NCBI RefSeq assembly: GCF_018614525.1
Contig: NZ_JAGGOL010000151.1
Span: 1 to 39,634 of the forward strand
DNA length: 39,634 nt
Reading direction: 5' to 3'
DNA from: Streptomyces sp. ISL-11
GTDB taxonomy: Bacteria; Actinomycetota; Actinomycetes; Streptomycetales; Streptomycetaceae
In this document: piece by piece, positions 15,618 to 23,428 of the stretch
How positions within the stretch are numbered: the stretch's first letter is position 1
Layout of the letters: the number at the start of each line of letters is the position of its first letter
Made by a program: the position numbers and the translations under genes
The notes under the pieces: generated by a model
What the model was told of the DNA's origin: nothing
Database searches by the model: none
Seen by the model: only the letters and a program-made list of their open reading frames with translations

Positions 15618-16412
15618 GTGAGTGAGCAGCGCTTCGGGGAATGGGTCGCCGTCCGCCGGCACGACCACGTCGCGGAGCTGGTCCTCGACCGCCCCAAGGC
15701 CATGAACGCCGTCTCCACCGAGATGGGCCGCCGCCTCGGCGAGGCCACCCGCGCCCTCGCCGACGACCCCTCCGTACGCGTCGTCGTGCTCACCTCCACC
15801 CACGAGCGCGCCTTCTGCGTCGGCGCGGACCTCAAGGAGCGCAACTCCTTCACCGACGCCGACCTCGGCCGCCAGCGCCCGCACGCCCGCGCCGCCTACA
15901 CCGGCGTGCTGGAGCTGCCGATGCCGACCATCGCCGCCGTGCACGGCTTCGCGCTCGGCGGCGGCTTCGAGCTGGCGCTGTCCTGCGACGTGATCGTGGC
16001 CGACGGCACCGCCGTGGTGGGCCTCCCCGAGGTGTCCGTCGGAGTGATCCCCGGTGGCGGCGGCACTCAGCTGCTGCCGCGTCGCGTGGGCGCCGCCCGC
16101 GCCGCCGAACTGATCTTCACGGCGCGGCGCGTGCCCGCCGCGGAGGCTCGGGAGCTCGGCCTGGTCGACCAGTTGGTGGCCGAGGGCGAGGACCGCACCG
16201 AGGCGCTGGCCCTGGCCGCGCGGATGGCCGCGAACTCGCCCGTCGGCCTGCGCGCCGCCAAGCGCGCCCTGCGGCTGGGCCACGGCCTGGACCTGCGGGC
16301 GGGCCTGGAGGTGGAGGACGCCGCCTGGCGCACGGTGGCCTTCTCGGGCGACCGTGCCGAGGGCGTGGCTGCCTTCAACGAGAAGCGGACGCCCCAGTGG
16401 CCGGGGGAGTGA
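15618..16412 (+). CDS. Enoyl-CoA hydratase/isomerase (crotonase) family protein
   Basis: A 264-aa crotonase-fold enzyme, most likely hydrating 2-enoyl-CoA in fatty acid or amino acid breakdown. The N-terminal strand is HVAELVLDRPKAMNAVS. The oxyanion hole is built from AFCVGADLKER and HGFALGGGFELALSCD. The catalytic-Glu segment is GLPEVSVGVIPGGGGTQLLPR, as in active hydratases; the second Glu position is occupied by a neutral residue in the usual alignment, so hydratase activity is probable but not certain. GTG 15618 has GGGAGG close upstream. It stands alone between cya and the GGDEF gene. Confidence 0.88.
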   Translation: MSEQRFGEWVAVRRHDHVAELVLDRPKAMNAVSTEMGRRLGEATRALADDPSVRVVVLTSTHERAFCVGADLKERNSFTDADLGRQRPHARAAYTGVLELPMPTIAAVHGFALGGGFELALSCDVIVADGTAVVGLPEVSVGVIPGGGGTQLLPRRVGAARAAELIFTARRVPAAEARELGLVDQLVAEGEDRTEALALAARMAANSPVGLRAAKRALRLGHGLDLRAGLEVEDAAWRTVAFSGDRAEGVAAFNEKRTPQWPGE

Positions 16413-16460
16413 CGGGCGGCGCCGCCGTCCGCGTCGGTCGTACGCGGGGAGCCGGCCCCG

Positions 16461-16474
16461 CCGGACGGGCTTGA
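16461..16474. repeat. Degenerate fragment of the dispersed repeat
   Basis: CCGGACGGGCTTGA matches the inner end of the repeat arms at 3155 and 15429 but lacks the GTCCTC edge. It lies in the 192-nt stretch between the crotonase and GGDEF genes, which holds nothing else recognisable apart from the GGDEF gene's promoter region. Confidence 0.5.
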
Positions 16475-16604
16475 CGCCGCTCGCCCGCGCCGCGACGGTC
16501 CTCGTCGACAAGGCCCGAGCGCGCGGCGTCATGGCGATCCGGCCCGGCCGGCCGCCCCCGCGACCGGTCGTGGGGCGGAATGAGCCCGACATTCTTACGC
16601 TGGA

Positions 16605-17792
16605 GTGCAAGATCTGCACGCAGTGACGGAATGTGAGGCTCGGGTGGCAGCTGAAGGGGAGTGCGACGGCCGCCTGCGCGCCGTGGTGGAGCTGGCGCAG
16701 GCCATGGCGGCGGCGCGCACCCCGCTGGAGAGCGTCGAGGCCGCGGCGGAGGGCGCGCGGCGGGCGCTGGGAGGTTCGTTCGCCGCGATCTCGGTCTGGG
16801 AGCGCGAGCGCGGGCGGCTGCGGGTGCTGGTCAACGCGGGCGAGCGGACCGAGGGGGAGGAACGGTTCCCCGAGGAGGAGTCCTACCCCGTGCACGACTT
16901 CCCCGAGATCACGGAGTTCCTGCACGAGCGCTGGGTCGGCGGGCAGCCGGACGCGTGGGTGGAGACCTCCGGTGGCGACTCCGAGGCCCGGGGCCGGCAG
17001 CGGGTGGCCGCCCTCCTGCGGCGCGGGCGCGGCAGCTGCGTGGTCGCGCCCATCGTCCTGCACGGGCGGGCGTGGGGCGAGCTGTACGTGGCCCGGCCGA
17101 CGGGTGCGGCGGCCTTCGACCGTACGGACGCGGACTTCGCGACCGTCCTGGCCGCCGTCGCGGCGGCCGGGATCGCCCAGACCGAACGTTTGGAGGAAGT
17201 GCGGCGGCTCGCCTTCACCGACCCCCTCACGGGCCTGGGGAACCGCCGGGCGGTCGACTCGCGGCTGGACGAGGCGATCGAGCGGCACCTGTCGGAGGGC
17301 GTGGTCGTCAGCCTGGTGGTCTGCGACCTCAACGGTCTGAAGCGGGTCAACGACACCCTCGGCCACGCGGTCGGCGACCGGCTGCTGGAACGCATCGGCT
17401 CGGTGCTGTCGCTCTGCGGGGCGATGCTGCCGGGCACGTTGGCCGCGCGGCTGGGCGGTGACGAGTTCTGTCTGCTGACGGTGGGTCCGTCGGCGGACGA
17501 CGTAGTCCGCGTCGCCGGCGAACTGTGCCGGAGGGCGGCCGGGTTGGAACTCGGCGAGGGCGTCGCGTGCGGCGTCGCCTCCACGGGCGACCCGATCGGT
17601 GCCGTCGGTACGGCCCGCCGCCTGTTCCGCCTCGCGGACGCGGCCCAGTACCGGGCGAAGGCGGCCCGCGCCACGGACCCGGTCGTGGCCGGCCGCGACG
17701 GCGGCACCCACGACCCGGTGATCCGCCTGGCGGACCACCCCCCGGCTCACCCGACGGCGGAACGGCGCCGCTTCCGGGGCCGGAGACCGTGA
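16605..17792 (+). CDS. GAF-GGDEF diguanylate cyclase
   Basis: A 395-aa soluble protein. Residues about 20-190 form a GAF-like sensory domain (LAQAMAAARTPLESVEAAAE, SCVVAPIVLHGRAWGELYVA). A linker helix leads into a GGDEF domain from about 205: LAFTDPLTGLGNRRAVDSRL, VVCDLNGLKRVNDTLGHAVGD and ARLGGDEFCLLTV. The signature GGDEF is intact, so c-di-GMP synthesis is likely. The inhibitory RxxD site is missing (LPGT stands in its place), so product inhibition by that route is not expected. There is no EAL domain and no membrane segment. Start GTG 16605 lacks a good ribosome-binding site; GTG 16644, with GAGG upstream, is an attractive alternative. It is followed by the repeat array. Confidence 0.88.
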   Translation: MQDLHAVTECEARVAAEGECDGRLRAVVELAQAMAAARTPLESVEAAAEGARRALGGSFAAISVWERERGRLRVLVNAGERTEGEERFPEEESYPVHDFPEITEFLHERWVGGQPDAWVETSGGDSEARGRQRVAALLRRGRGSCVVAPIVLHGRAWGELYVARPTGAAAFDRTDADFATVLAAVAAAGIAQTERLEEVRRLAFTDPLTGLGNRRAVDSRLDEAIERHLSEGVVVSLVVCDLNGLKRVNDTLGHAVGDRLLERIGSVLSLCGAMLPGTLAARLGGDEFCLLTVGPSADDVVRVAGELCRRAAGLELGEGVACGVASTGDPIGAVGTARRLFRLADAAQYRAKAARATDPVVAGRDGGTHDPVIRLADHPPAHPTAERRRFRGRRP

Positions 17793-18133
17793 GGATGGCC
17801 TGAGGATCAAGCCCCGGTCCGGGATGCCGGTGCGGGGCGCGAAATCCAGCCCGTCCGGCGATTGAGGACACCCCGGTACGGGATGCCGGTGCGGGGAAGG
17901 CCCGCAATTCCAGCCCGTCCGGCGTTTGAGGACACTCCCGCCCTGGTGCGGGGCGCGAAATCCAGCCCGTCCGGCGATTGAGGACACCCCGGTACGGGGC
18001 GCGTACGCAAAGGCCGCACTCCCGATCAAGCCCACCCACCGCCGAAGGCACCCGCGGCCCGCGACCCTACCCCCCAAAGCCGTCGGCAGACAGATGGTGA
18101 CAGGCAGCGATTCAGTCTCTAGGGTGCCTGAAT
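17793..18133. other. 341-nt intergenic region filled by repeats, upstream of hutH
   Basis: No gene is seen. Most of it is three direct repeat units (17831-17990). The last about 140 nt must contain the hutH promoter; CAGTCTCTAGGGTGCC just before the start includes a TAGGGT-like -10, but no convincing -35. Confidence 0.6.
17831..17990 (+). repeat. Tandem array of three half-units of the dispersed repeat
   Basis: The half-unit CGTCCGGCG[A/T]TTGAGGAC occurs three times in the same orientation, ending at 17869, 17933 and 17985. Each is preceded by TGCGGGG and a GCGAAATCCAG-like stretch, with periods of 64 and 52 nt. Unlike copies A and B, no inverted partner arms are present, so these cannot fold as the usual hairpin. 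Sequence between units (CCCCGGTACGGG) is also repeated. Confidence 0.85.
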
Positions 18134-19678
18134 ATGGATATGCACACTGTGGTGGTGGGGACGGCCGGTACAACCGCGGAAGACGTGATCGCCGTGGCGC
18201 GCGACGGCGCCCGCATCGTCGTATCGGAAGAAGCGCTGGCCGCCGTCGCCGCCGCGCGGCAGGTCATCGACGACCTCGCCGCCAAGCCCGAGCCCGTCTA
18301 CGGCGTCTCCACGGGCTTCGGCGCCCTCGCCGTCCGTCACATCAGCCCCGAGCTGCGCGCCCAGCTCCAGCGCAACATCGTGCGCTCGCACGCCGCCGGC
18401 ATGGGCGCCCGCGTGGAGCGCGAGGTCGTGCGCGCGCTGATGTTCCTGCGGCTGAAGACCCTCGCCTCCGGGCACACCGGCGTCCGCCCCCTCGTCGTCG
18501 AGACCATGGCCGCGATCCTGAACGCGGGCATCACCCCCGTCGTGCACGAGTACGGCTCCCTCGGCTGCTCCGGCGACCTCGCCCCGCTCTCCCACTGCGC
18601 GCTCACCCTCATGGGCGAGGGTGACGCCGAGGGCCCCGACGGCGAGCTGCGCCCGGCCGGCGAGCTGCTGGCCGCGCACGGCATCGAGCCGGTCGAGCTG
18701 CGGGAGAAGGAGGGGCTCGCCCTCCTCAACGGCACCGACGGCATGCTCGGCATGCTGGTGATGGCCTGCGCGGACTTCTCCCGCCTGCTCACCTCCGCCG
18801 ACATCACCGCCGCGCTCTCGCTGGAGGCCCTGCTCGGTTCCGAGAAGGTCCTCGCCCCCGAGCTGCACGCCATCCGCCCGCACCCGGGTCAGGGCGCCAG
18901 CGCCGGGAACATGCTGCGCGTACTGGCCGGTTCCGGACTCACCGGACACCACCAGGACGACGCGCCGCGCGTGCAGGACGCGTACTCGATCCGCTGCGCC
19001 CCGCAGGTCGCGGGCGCGGGCCGGGACACCCTCGCCCACGCCCTCCTGGTCGCCGACCGCGAGCTGGCCGCCGCCGTCGACAACCCCGTCGTCCTGCGCG
19101 ACGGCCGCGTCGAGTCCAACGGCAACTTCCACGGCGCGCCGGTCGCGTACGTCCTGGACTTCCTCGCCATCGCCGCCGCCGACCTCGGCTCGATCGCCGA
19201 GCGCCGCACGGACCGGCTGCTGGACAAGAACCGTTCGCACGGGCTGCCGCCGTTCCTGGCCGGCGACCCGGGCGTCGACTCCGGCCTGATGATCGCGCAG
19301 TACACGCAGGCGGCCCTGGTCAGCGACATGAAGCGGCTCGCCGTGCCCGCCTCCGTGGACTCGATCCCCTCCTCCGCGATGCAGGAGGACCACGTCTCCA
19401 TGGGCTGGTCGGCGGCGCGCAAGCTGCGGACGGCCATGGACGCGCTGGGGAAGGTCATCGCCGTGGAGCTCGTCGCGGCGACCCGCGCGATCGAGCTGCG
19501 CGAGGGCCTGACCCCGGCACCGGCCGGCCGCGAGGTGCTGCGGGCCGTGCGCGCGGCAGGCGTCGAGGGCCCCGGGGAGGACCGTTTCCTCGCCCCCGAC
19601 CTTGCGGCCGCCGAGGCGTTCGTACGGTCCGGAAAGCTCATCGAGGCCGTCGAGTCGGTGACCGGAACGCTGGCCTGA
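18134..19678 (+). CDS. hutH: Histidine ammonia-lyase
   Basis: A 514-aa enzyme converting L-histidine to trans-urocanate and ammonia, the first step of histidine use. The electrophilic MIO cofactor would form from Cys145-Ser146-Gly147 in GSLGCSGDLAPLSH. YGVSTGFGAL near residue 57 carries the catalytic Tyr, and NPVVLRDGRVESNGNFHG and QEDHVSMGWSAARKL are further signatures. Start ATG 18134 (MDMHTVVVGTAG); the second ATG at 18140 would put the MIO Ser at 144, as in the S. griseus enzyme. It appears monocistronic; other hut genes are not nearby, which is normal in Streptomyces. It converges on the surface-protein gene. Confidence 0.96.
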   Translation: MDMHTVVVGTAGTTAEDVIAVARDGARIVVSEEALAAVAAARQVIDDLAAKPEPVYGVSTGFGALAVRHISPELRAQLQRNIVRSHAAGMGARVEREVVRALMFLRLKTLASGHTGVRPLVVETMAAILNAGITPVVHEYGSLGCSGDLAPLSHCALTLMGEGDAEGPDGELRPAGELLAAHGIEPVELREKEGLALLNGTDGMLGMLVMACADFSRLLTSADITAALSLEALLGSEKVLAPELHAIRPHPGQGASAGNMLRVLAGSGLTGHHQDDAPRVQDAYSIRCAPQVAGAGRDTLAHALLVADRELAAAVDNPVVLRDGRVESNGNFHGAPVAYVLDFLAIAAADLGSIAERRTDRLLDKNRSHGLPPFLAGDPGVDSGLMIAQYTQAALVSDMKRLAVPASVDSIPSSAMQEDHVSMGWSAARKLRTAMDALGKVIAVELVAATRAIELREGLTPAPAGREVLRAVRAAGVEGPGEDRFLAPDLAAAEAFVRSGKLIEAVESVTGTLA

Positions 19679-19688
19679 CGGAAGGCCG

Positions 19689-19982
19689 TTACCGAGCCGC
19701 TGTGCGCGACCTGCGCACAGCGGCGGTGACGAGAGCACCGCCCGCCGCGACGAACGCGACGCCCCCGAACACGTACGGGGTGGTGTCGACGCTCCCCGAG
19801 TCGGCCAGGGACAACTCCTGGGTGGCGGCGCCCGGCTGCCGCTGGGCGGCGGCCTCCCGAGGGGCCGCGGCCTGTCCCTGTGCCGCGTGCTCAGGGGTGG
19901 CGTGCGCGGTCGGTACGAACCACATCGCACACAGCAGCGAGCCGGCGGCGACGGCGGTCAGCAGCGGGCGGTGTGCGCTCAC
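19689..19982 (-). CDS. Small sortase-type surface protein with LADSG motif
   Basis: A 97-aa secreted protein. GTG 19982 is preceded by GAGGGG about 9 nt upstream. It has a signal peptide (HRPLLTAVAAGSLLCAMWFV then PTAHA-TP) and a Gln/Ala-rich mature segment. The C-terminal sorting signal is LADSGS followed by a hydrophobic helix (YVFGGVAFVAAGGALVTAA) and a basic tail RRSRTAAR. Streptomyces class E sortases recognise LAxTG; here Thr is replaced by Ser. It would be attached to the cell wall or kept in the membrane. Function unknown. It converges on hutH with 10 nt between the stops. Confidence 0.75.
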   Translation of the reverse strand: MSAHRPLLTAVAAGSLLCAMWFVPTAHATPEHAAQGQAAAPREAAAQRQPGAATQELSLADSGSVDTTPYVFGGVAFVAAGGALVTAAVRRSRTAAR

Positions 19983-20440
19983 GGAAACGAATCCCCCTCG
20001 GGGCGGCGGAGATTGGGGACCGCCACGCGTGGGCGGGTCCCCGGCTGACCGAATGTTAGTGATACGAACGGGCCGGGGGAAGCCGGGAGAGGCCACGGCC
20101 GCGCCCGGGGCGGCGCCCGCGGTGACTTCGAAGTGGTGACGAGGCCGAGCCCGGGGCCCGGCAGAGGCCGGGTCGAGGCCAAGTCGCGGGATGTCAAGGG
20201 CATCATGGCCCTGGCCACCACACCCGTCCCGCACGCACCATGGAAACCGGCCTTGTACCAGCGCCCCGGCTTCCATGTCGGCCCCGTGAAGGGCTTTACT
20301 GGGGTGGTCTTCCCCACATTTTCCTGAGGAGTGGAACGGACGTATCGGTGCAGGCGTTCCTCAAGTAGTAGCCGGGATACGTGTTGCCCCACGGTTCGGC
20401 TCGGGGATTTCGGGGTCCAGGAGCAATGGAGAAGCGTGTG
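19983..20440. promoter_or_regulatory. 458-nt divergent intergenic region with a hairpin
   Basis: No convincing gene is present between the surface-protein start and the L,D-transpeptidase start. At 20239-20277, CATGGAA-A-CCGG and CCGG-C-TTCCATG form a 12-nt stem with one mismatch and a 15-nt loop. It lies upstream of the predicted ldt promoter, so it may be a regulator site rather than a leader structure. A TATCAC-like -10 for the surface-protein gene can be read on the minus strand near 20060. Confidence 0.4.
20333..20358 (+). promoter_or_regulatory. Possible SigE-type ECF promoter of the L,D-transpeptidase gene
   Basis: GGAAC (20333-20337), a 17-nt spacer and CGTT (20355-20358) resemble the SigE cell-envelope stress consensus (GGAAC, 16-17 nt, CGTC/T). 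The start codon would be about 75 nt downstream. A cell-wall cross-linking enzyme fits the SigE regulon. The spacing is slightly long, so this is tentative. Confidence 0.35.
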
Positions 20441-21697
20441 ATGACGGACGGCAAGCGCCGCAAGGGCCTGGTGGCCGCGGCCGCTGTGCTCGGTGGTGTG
20501 CTGACCCTCGCCGCCTGCGGTGGCGGGGACGACAACGGCAAGAGCGACTCCGGCGGTGGCAAGTCCCAGAACAAGGTGGACGCCGCGGCCGCCAAGGAAG
20601 CCTCCAAGGCGCAGATCAAGATCTCGCAGAAGGACGGCTCGACCAACGCCGGAATCACCGCCGATGCAGCCAAGGTCACCGTCAGTGACGGCGAGCTCAC
20701 CAGCGTCAAGATGACGACGGACAAGGGCACCGCGGTCGAGGGCACGATATCGCCGGACAAGAAGTCCTGGCAGCCGGCCAAGCCGCTGGAGCGCTCGACC
20801 AAGTACAAGGTCGTCGTCGAGGCCAAGGACTCCGAGGGCCGCAAGGCGACGGAGAACTCCTCCTTCTCCACCGTCTCGCCCGCCAACAGCTTCATCGGTG
20901 CCTTCACGCCGGAGGACGGCTCGACCGTCGGCGTCGGCATGCCGGTGTCGATCAACTTCGACAAGCCGATCAAGGACCGCAAGGCCGTCCAGTCCGGCAT
21001 CACGGTCAACTCCAGCAGCGGCCAGAAGGTCGTCGGTCACTGGTTCGGTGACCAGCGCATCGACTTCCGCCCGCAGGAGTACTGGAAGGCCAATTCCGAC
21101 GTCACCCTGAAGCTGGACCTCGACGGTGTCGAGGGCGCTCCCGGCCTCAAGGGCGTGCAGAAGAAGTCGGTCTCCTTCAAGATCGGTCACTCCCAGGTCT
21201 CCACGGTCGACGTGAAGACCCACAAGATGACGGTCATGCGGGACGGCAAGGAGCTCAAGATCATCCCGATCTCGGCGGGCAGCCCCGAGAACCCCACGTA
21301 CAACGGCAAGATGGTGATCTCCGAGAAGTTCAAGGAGACCCGGATGGACGGCTCCACCGTCGGCTTCACCAAGGGCGACGGCAAGGGCGAGTACGACATC
21401 AAGGACGTGCCGCACGCGATGCGTCTGTCCCAGTCGGGCACGTTCATCCACGGCAACTACTGGGGCGGCGGCATCTTCGGCAGCGCCAACACCAGCCACG
21501 GCTGCATCGGCCTGGAGGACAAGCAGGGCGCGGACGACGCGTCCACCGCGGGCGCCTGGTTCTTCACCAACTCCCAGCTCGGTGACGTCGTCGAGGTCAA
21601 GAACTCCAACGACAAGACCATCGCTCCGGAGAACGGCCTCAACGGCTGGAACATGGACTGGAACGCCTGGGTCGCCGGCAGCGCGACCGGCGCGTAA
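20441..21697 (+). CDS. Lipoprotein L,D-transpeptidase (YkuD, Ig-like domains)
   Basis: A 418-aa extracytoplasmic lipoprotein that makes 3-3 cross-links in peptidoglycan. The signal ends in lipobox LAAC with Cys26, then a Gly/Ser/Asp linker. Two Ig-like domains follow (about 50-270; EGTISPDKKSWQPAKPLERS and the FTPEDGSTVGVGMPVSINFD repeat), as in mycobacterial LdtMt2. The YkuD domain occupies about 250-395, with HGNYWGGGIFG and SHGCIGL, catalytic His353 and Cys355. I chose ATG 20441 with GGAGAAG upstream; ATG 20426 is possible. It is transcribed alone, with a candidate SigE promoter and a 20-bp-stem terminator. Confidence 0.93.
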   Translation: MTDGKRRKGLVAAAAVLGGVLTLAACGGGDDNGKSDSGGGKSQNKVDAAAAKEASKAQIKISQKDGSTNAGITADAAKVTVSDGELTSVKMTTDKGTAVEGTISPDKKSWQPAKPLERSTKYKVVVEAKDSEGRKATENSSFSTVSPANSFIGAFTPEDGSTVGVGMPVSINFDKPIKDRKAVQSGITVNSSSGQKVVGHWFGDQRIDFRPQEYWKANSDVTLKLDLDGVEGAPGLKGVQKKSVSFKIGHSQVSTVDVKTHKMTVMRDGKELKIIPISAGSPENPTYNGKMVISEKFKETRMDGSTVGFTKGDGKGEYDIKDVPHAMRLSQSGTFIHGNYWGGGIFGSANTSHGCIGLEDKQGADDASTAGAWFFTNSQLGDVVEVKNSNDKTIAPENGLNGWNMDWNAWVAGSATGA

Positions 21698-21727
21698 GCC
21701 GTCCGGGCCGCAGGGCCCACCGTCCAC

Positions 21728-21772
21728 CCGCCGGGTGGCGGGCCGACATCACGTCGGCCCGCCACCCGGCGG
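21728..21772 (+). terminator. Strong terminator after the L,D-transpeptidase gene
   Basis: A perfect 20-bp stem (21728-21747 with 21753-21772; left arm begins CCGCCGGGTGGCGGG) with loop ATCAC, 31 nt past the stop codon. GTTT and a pyrimidine-rich tract follow. Despite its length it has no repeat elsewhere in the window. Confidence 0.85.
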
Positions 21773-21939
21773 TGGCGTTTCCCGCCCTTTCCGCCTTTTC
21801 CGTCCCCGGCCGACGTCAACCCGGCGCCCGGCTGTCGCCCGGAACGGTCGGCCGGCGGCAGCGGACGTACCGGGCGGGATCGCCGTACGAGTGAAGTCGC
21901 GCGCTTCCCGGAGAATGGGACGTACACGTTTCCGCCCGC

Positions 21940-22016
21940 GGAAGCCCGAGAACCCCGCGGAAGCCCAAGATCCGGTGGAAGCCCGAGAACCCCGGGGCGG
22001 CCCGGGAAGCCCGAGG
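21940..22016 (+). repeat. Short direct repeats GGAAGCCCGAGA
   Basis: Four copies of GGAAGCCC[G/A]AG[A/G] begin at 21940, 21959, 21977 and 22005. They lie in the leader of the DUF2786 gene, or, if translation starts at ATG 21915, encode a Pro/Glu-rich N-terminal extension in frame with it. Between the terminator (21772) and 21940 nothing else is recognised. Confidence 0.6.
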
Positions 22017-22031
22017 AAGAGAGCCCAGCCC

Positions 22032-23264
22032 GTGGCCAAGCGCAGCAAGCGGCAGCAGGAACGGCCGGAGGACGCCGAACTGCTGTCGACCGTCGAGACG
22101 ACCGTGGCCGCCCTGCGCGCCCAGGGCCCCGACACGCTCGACGACGCGGTCTACGCCGCCGCCTCCGCCCTGGCCGCCGCGCCCGCCGGCTGGGAAGCCG
22201 TGAGCCGCGCCGTGCTGCGCACGGCCGAGCGGGCCCTGCGGCGCTGCTGGGAGGGCGGCTGGCAGCCCGCGGACGTCATGCGGCTCGTCCGCAGGGAGCT
22301 GACCGCCGCCGAGACGCGGTTCGCCGTCGACGCCGTCGCCGCCGAGGCGCGGCGGTACGCGCCCGGGACGCTCGGTGCGCGCTGGGCGGCCCAGCTGGCG
22401 GAGCTGGACGTACGGGTGTGGTGGGAGGCGGACGACGCCTTCCTGGAGGGCTTCGCGGGGCGTGAGCGGCTGAGCCGCTTCGAGACGGCCGCCTGTGCGC
22501 TCGGCGCGCTGCGGCTGATCGGCGGACTGCCGAGGATCGGGGCGGCGGGCCCGCTGCCGGGGGCCGCCCACGCGCGGCCGGCCGTCGCCGTCGAGCCGCG
22601 GATGCTCGCCCGGATCCGGGCGCTGCTGGCGAAGGCGGAGTCGACGGAGTTCGCCGAGGAGGCCGAGGCCCTCTCGGCGAAGGCGCAGCAGCTCATGGCG
22701 CGGTACTCCATGGACGAGGCCCTGCTCGCGGCCCACTCGGCGGAGCCCGTGGACGGCCCGGCGACCTGCCGGGTCGGCGTCGAGGGCCCGTACGAGTCGG
22801 CGAAGGCGCTGCTCCTGGACGCGGTCGCCGAGGCGAACCACTGCCGGGCCGTGTGGACGAGCGAGTACGACTTCTCCACCGTCGTCGGCTTCGAGGGGGA
22901 CCTGGAGCTGGTGGAGCTGATGTACACGTCCCTGCTGGTGCAGGCCACCACGGCGATGCGCCGGGCGGGCGACGACCACCACGCCCGGGGCCGCTCGCGC
23001 CGCACCCGCGACTTCCGCCAGTCCTTCCTGATCGCCTACGCGGCCAGGATCCGCGACCGGCTGACCGTCGCGGCGGAGGCCGTCGTGGCGGAGGGGGCCC
23101 GCGCCGAGGCGGAGGTCCTGCCGGTGCTGGCCGCGCGGGACGTGGCGGTCGGCGAGTCCACGGAACGGCTCTTCCCGGCCATGACCTCGCACCGCCTCAA
23201 GGGCCGCGACGCGGAGGGCTGGGCGCGCGGCGAGGAAGCGGCGGACGCGGCGAAGCTGCGTTAG
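22032..23264 (+). CDS. DUF2786 domain protein
   Basis: A 410-aa soluble protein of unknown function. The DUF2786 core is near residues 190-235: RMLARIRALLAKAESTEFAEEAEALSAKAQQLMARYSMDEALL, a helical motif seen in phage and actinobacterial proteins. The N-half is a helical region (WEAVSRAVLRTAERALRRCW) and the C-half is conserved-looking (NHCRAVWTSEYDFSTVVGFE, SFLIAYAARIRDRL). There is no signal peptide or membrane helix. GTG 22032 (VAKRSKRQQERP) has GGAAGAGAG upstream; ATG 21915 in frame would add a 39-residue repeat-encoded tail. It is transcribed alone, with a hairpin on each side. No pathway is suggested by the context. Confidence 0.75.
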   Translation: MAKRSKRQQERPEDAELLSTVETTVAALRAQGPDTLDDAVYAAASALAAAPAGWEAVSRAVLRTAERALRRCWEGGWQPADVMRLVRRELTAAETRFAVDAVAAEARRYAPGTLGARWAAQLAELDVRVWWEADDAFLEGFAGRERLSRFETAACALGALRLIGGLPRIGAAGPLPGAAHARPAVAVEPRMLARIRALLAKAESTEFAEEAEALSAKAQQLMARYSMDEALLAAHSAEPVDGPATCRVGVEGPYESAKALLLDAVAEANHCRAVWTSEYDFSTVVGFEGDLELVELMYTSLLVQATTAMRRAGDDHHARGRSRRTRDFRQSFLIAYAARIRDRLTVAAEAVVAEGARAEAEVLPVLAARDVAVGESTERLFPAMTSHRLKGRDAEGWARGEEAADAAKLR

Positions 23265-23328
23265 CGGGCCGGGGGGCGCGACGTACGGGCCGGGGCGGCC
23301 CCCGCCCTTGCGGAGCGCCGTGGGTGTT

Positions 23329-23369
23329 CACCCGCCCCCTGCTCCCTGATTCCTCATCAGGGGCGGGTG
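23329..23369 (+). terminator. Terminator after the DUF2786 gene
   Basis: CACCCGCCCC(C)TG pairs with CAGGGGCGGGTG across an 18-nt loop with one bulged C, 65 nt after the stop codon. It is a plausible GC-rich terminator. Confidence 0.6.
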
Positions 23370-23428
23370 GGGGTCGGCTCGGGGGCATGCCGGAGGCCGG
23401 GCGCGGCTCGCGGGGACAGGATCGGGGC

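Noticed and set aside
15603..18173. An 856-codon minus-strand open frame opposite the crotonase and GGDEF genes
   Set aside because: It runs through repeats and two real genes with no homology, so it is a shadow frame.
18566..18574. Cys-Ser-Gly in place of Ala-Ser-Gly at the HutH cofactor site
   Set aside because: As I recall, Streptomyces HutH proteins normally have GCSGDLAPL, so this is lineage-typical rather than novel.
18119..19930. A 603-codon minus-strand frame opposite hutH
   Set aside because: Low-complexity composition and complete overlap with a clear hutH make it a shadow.
20133..20327. 64-codon plus-strand frame in the ldt upstream region
   Set aside because: There is no ribosome-binding site or recognisable protein pattern, and it overlaps the hairpin. 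Treated as non-coding.
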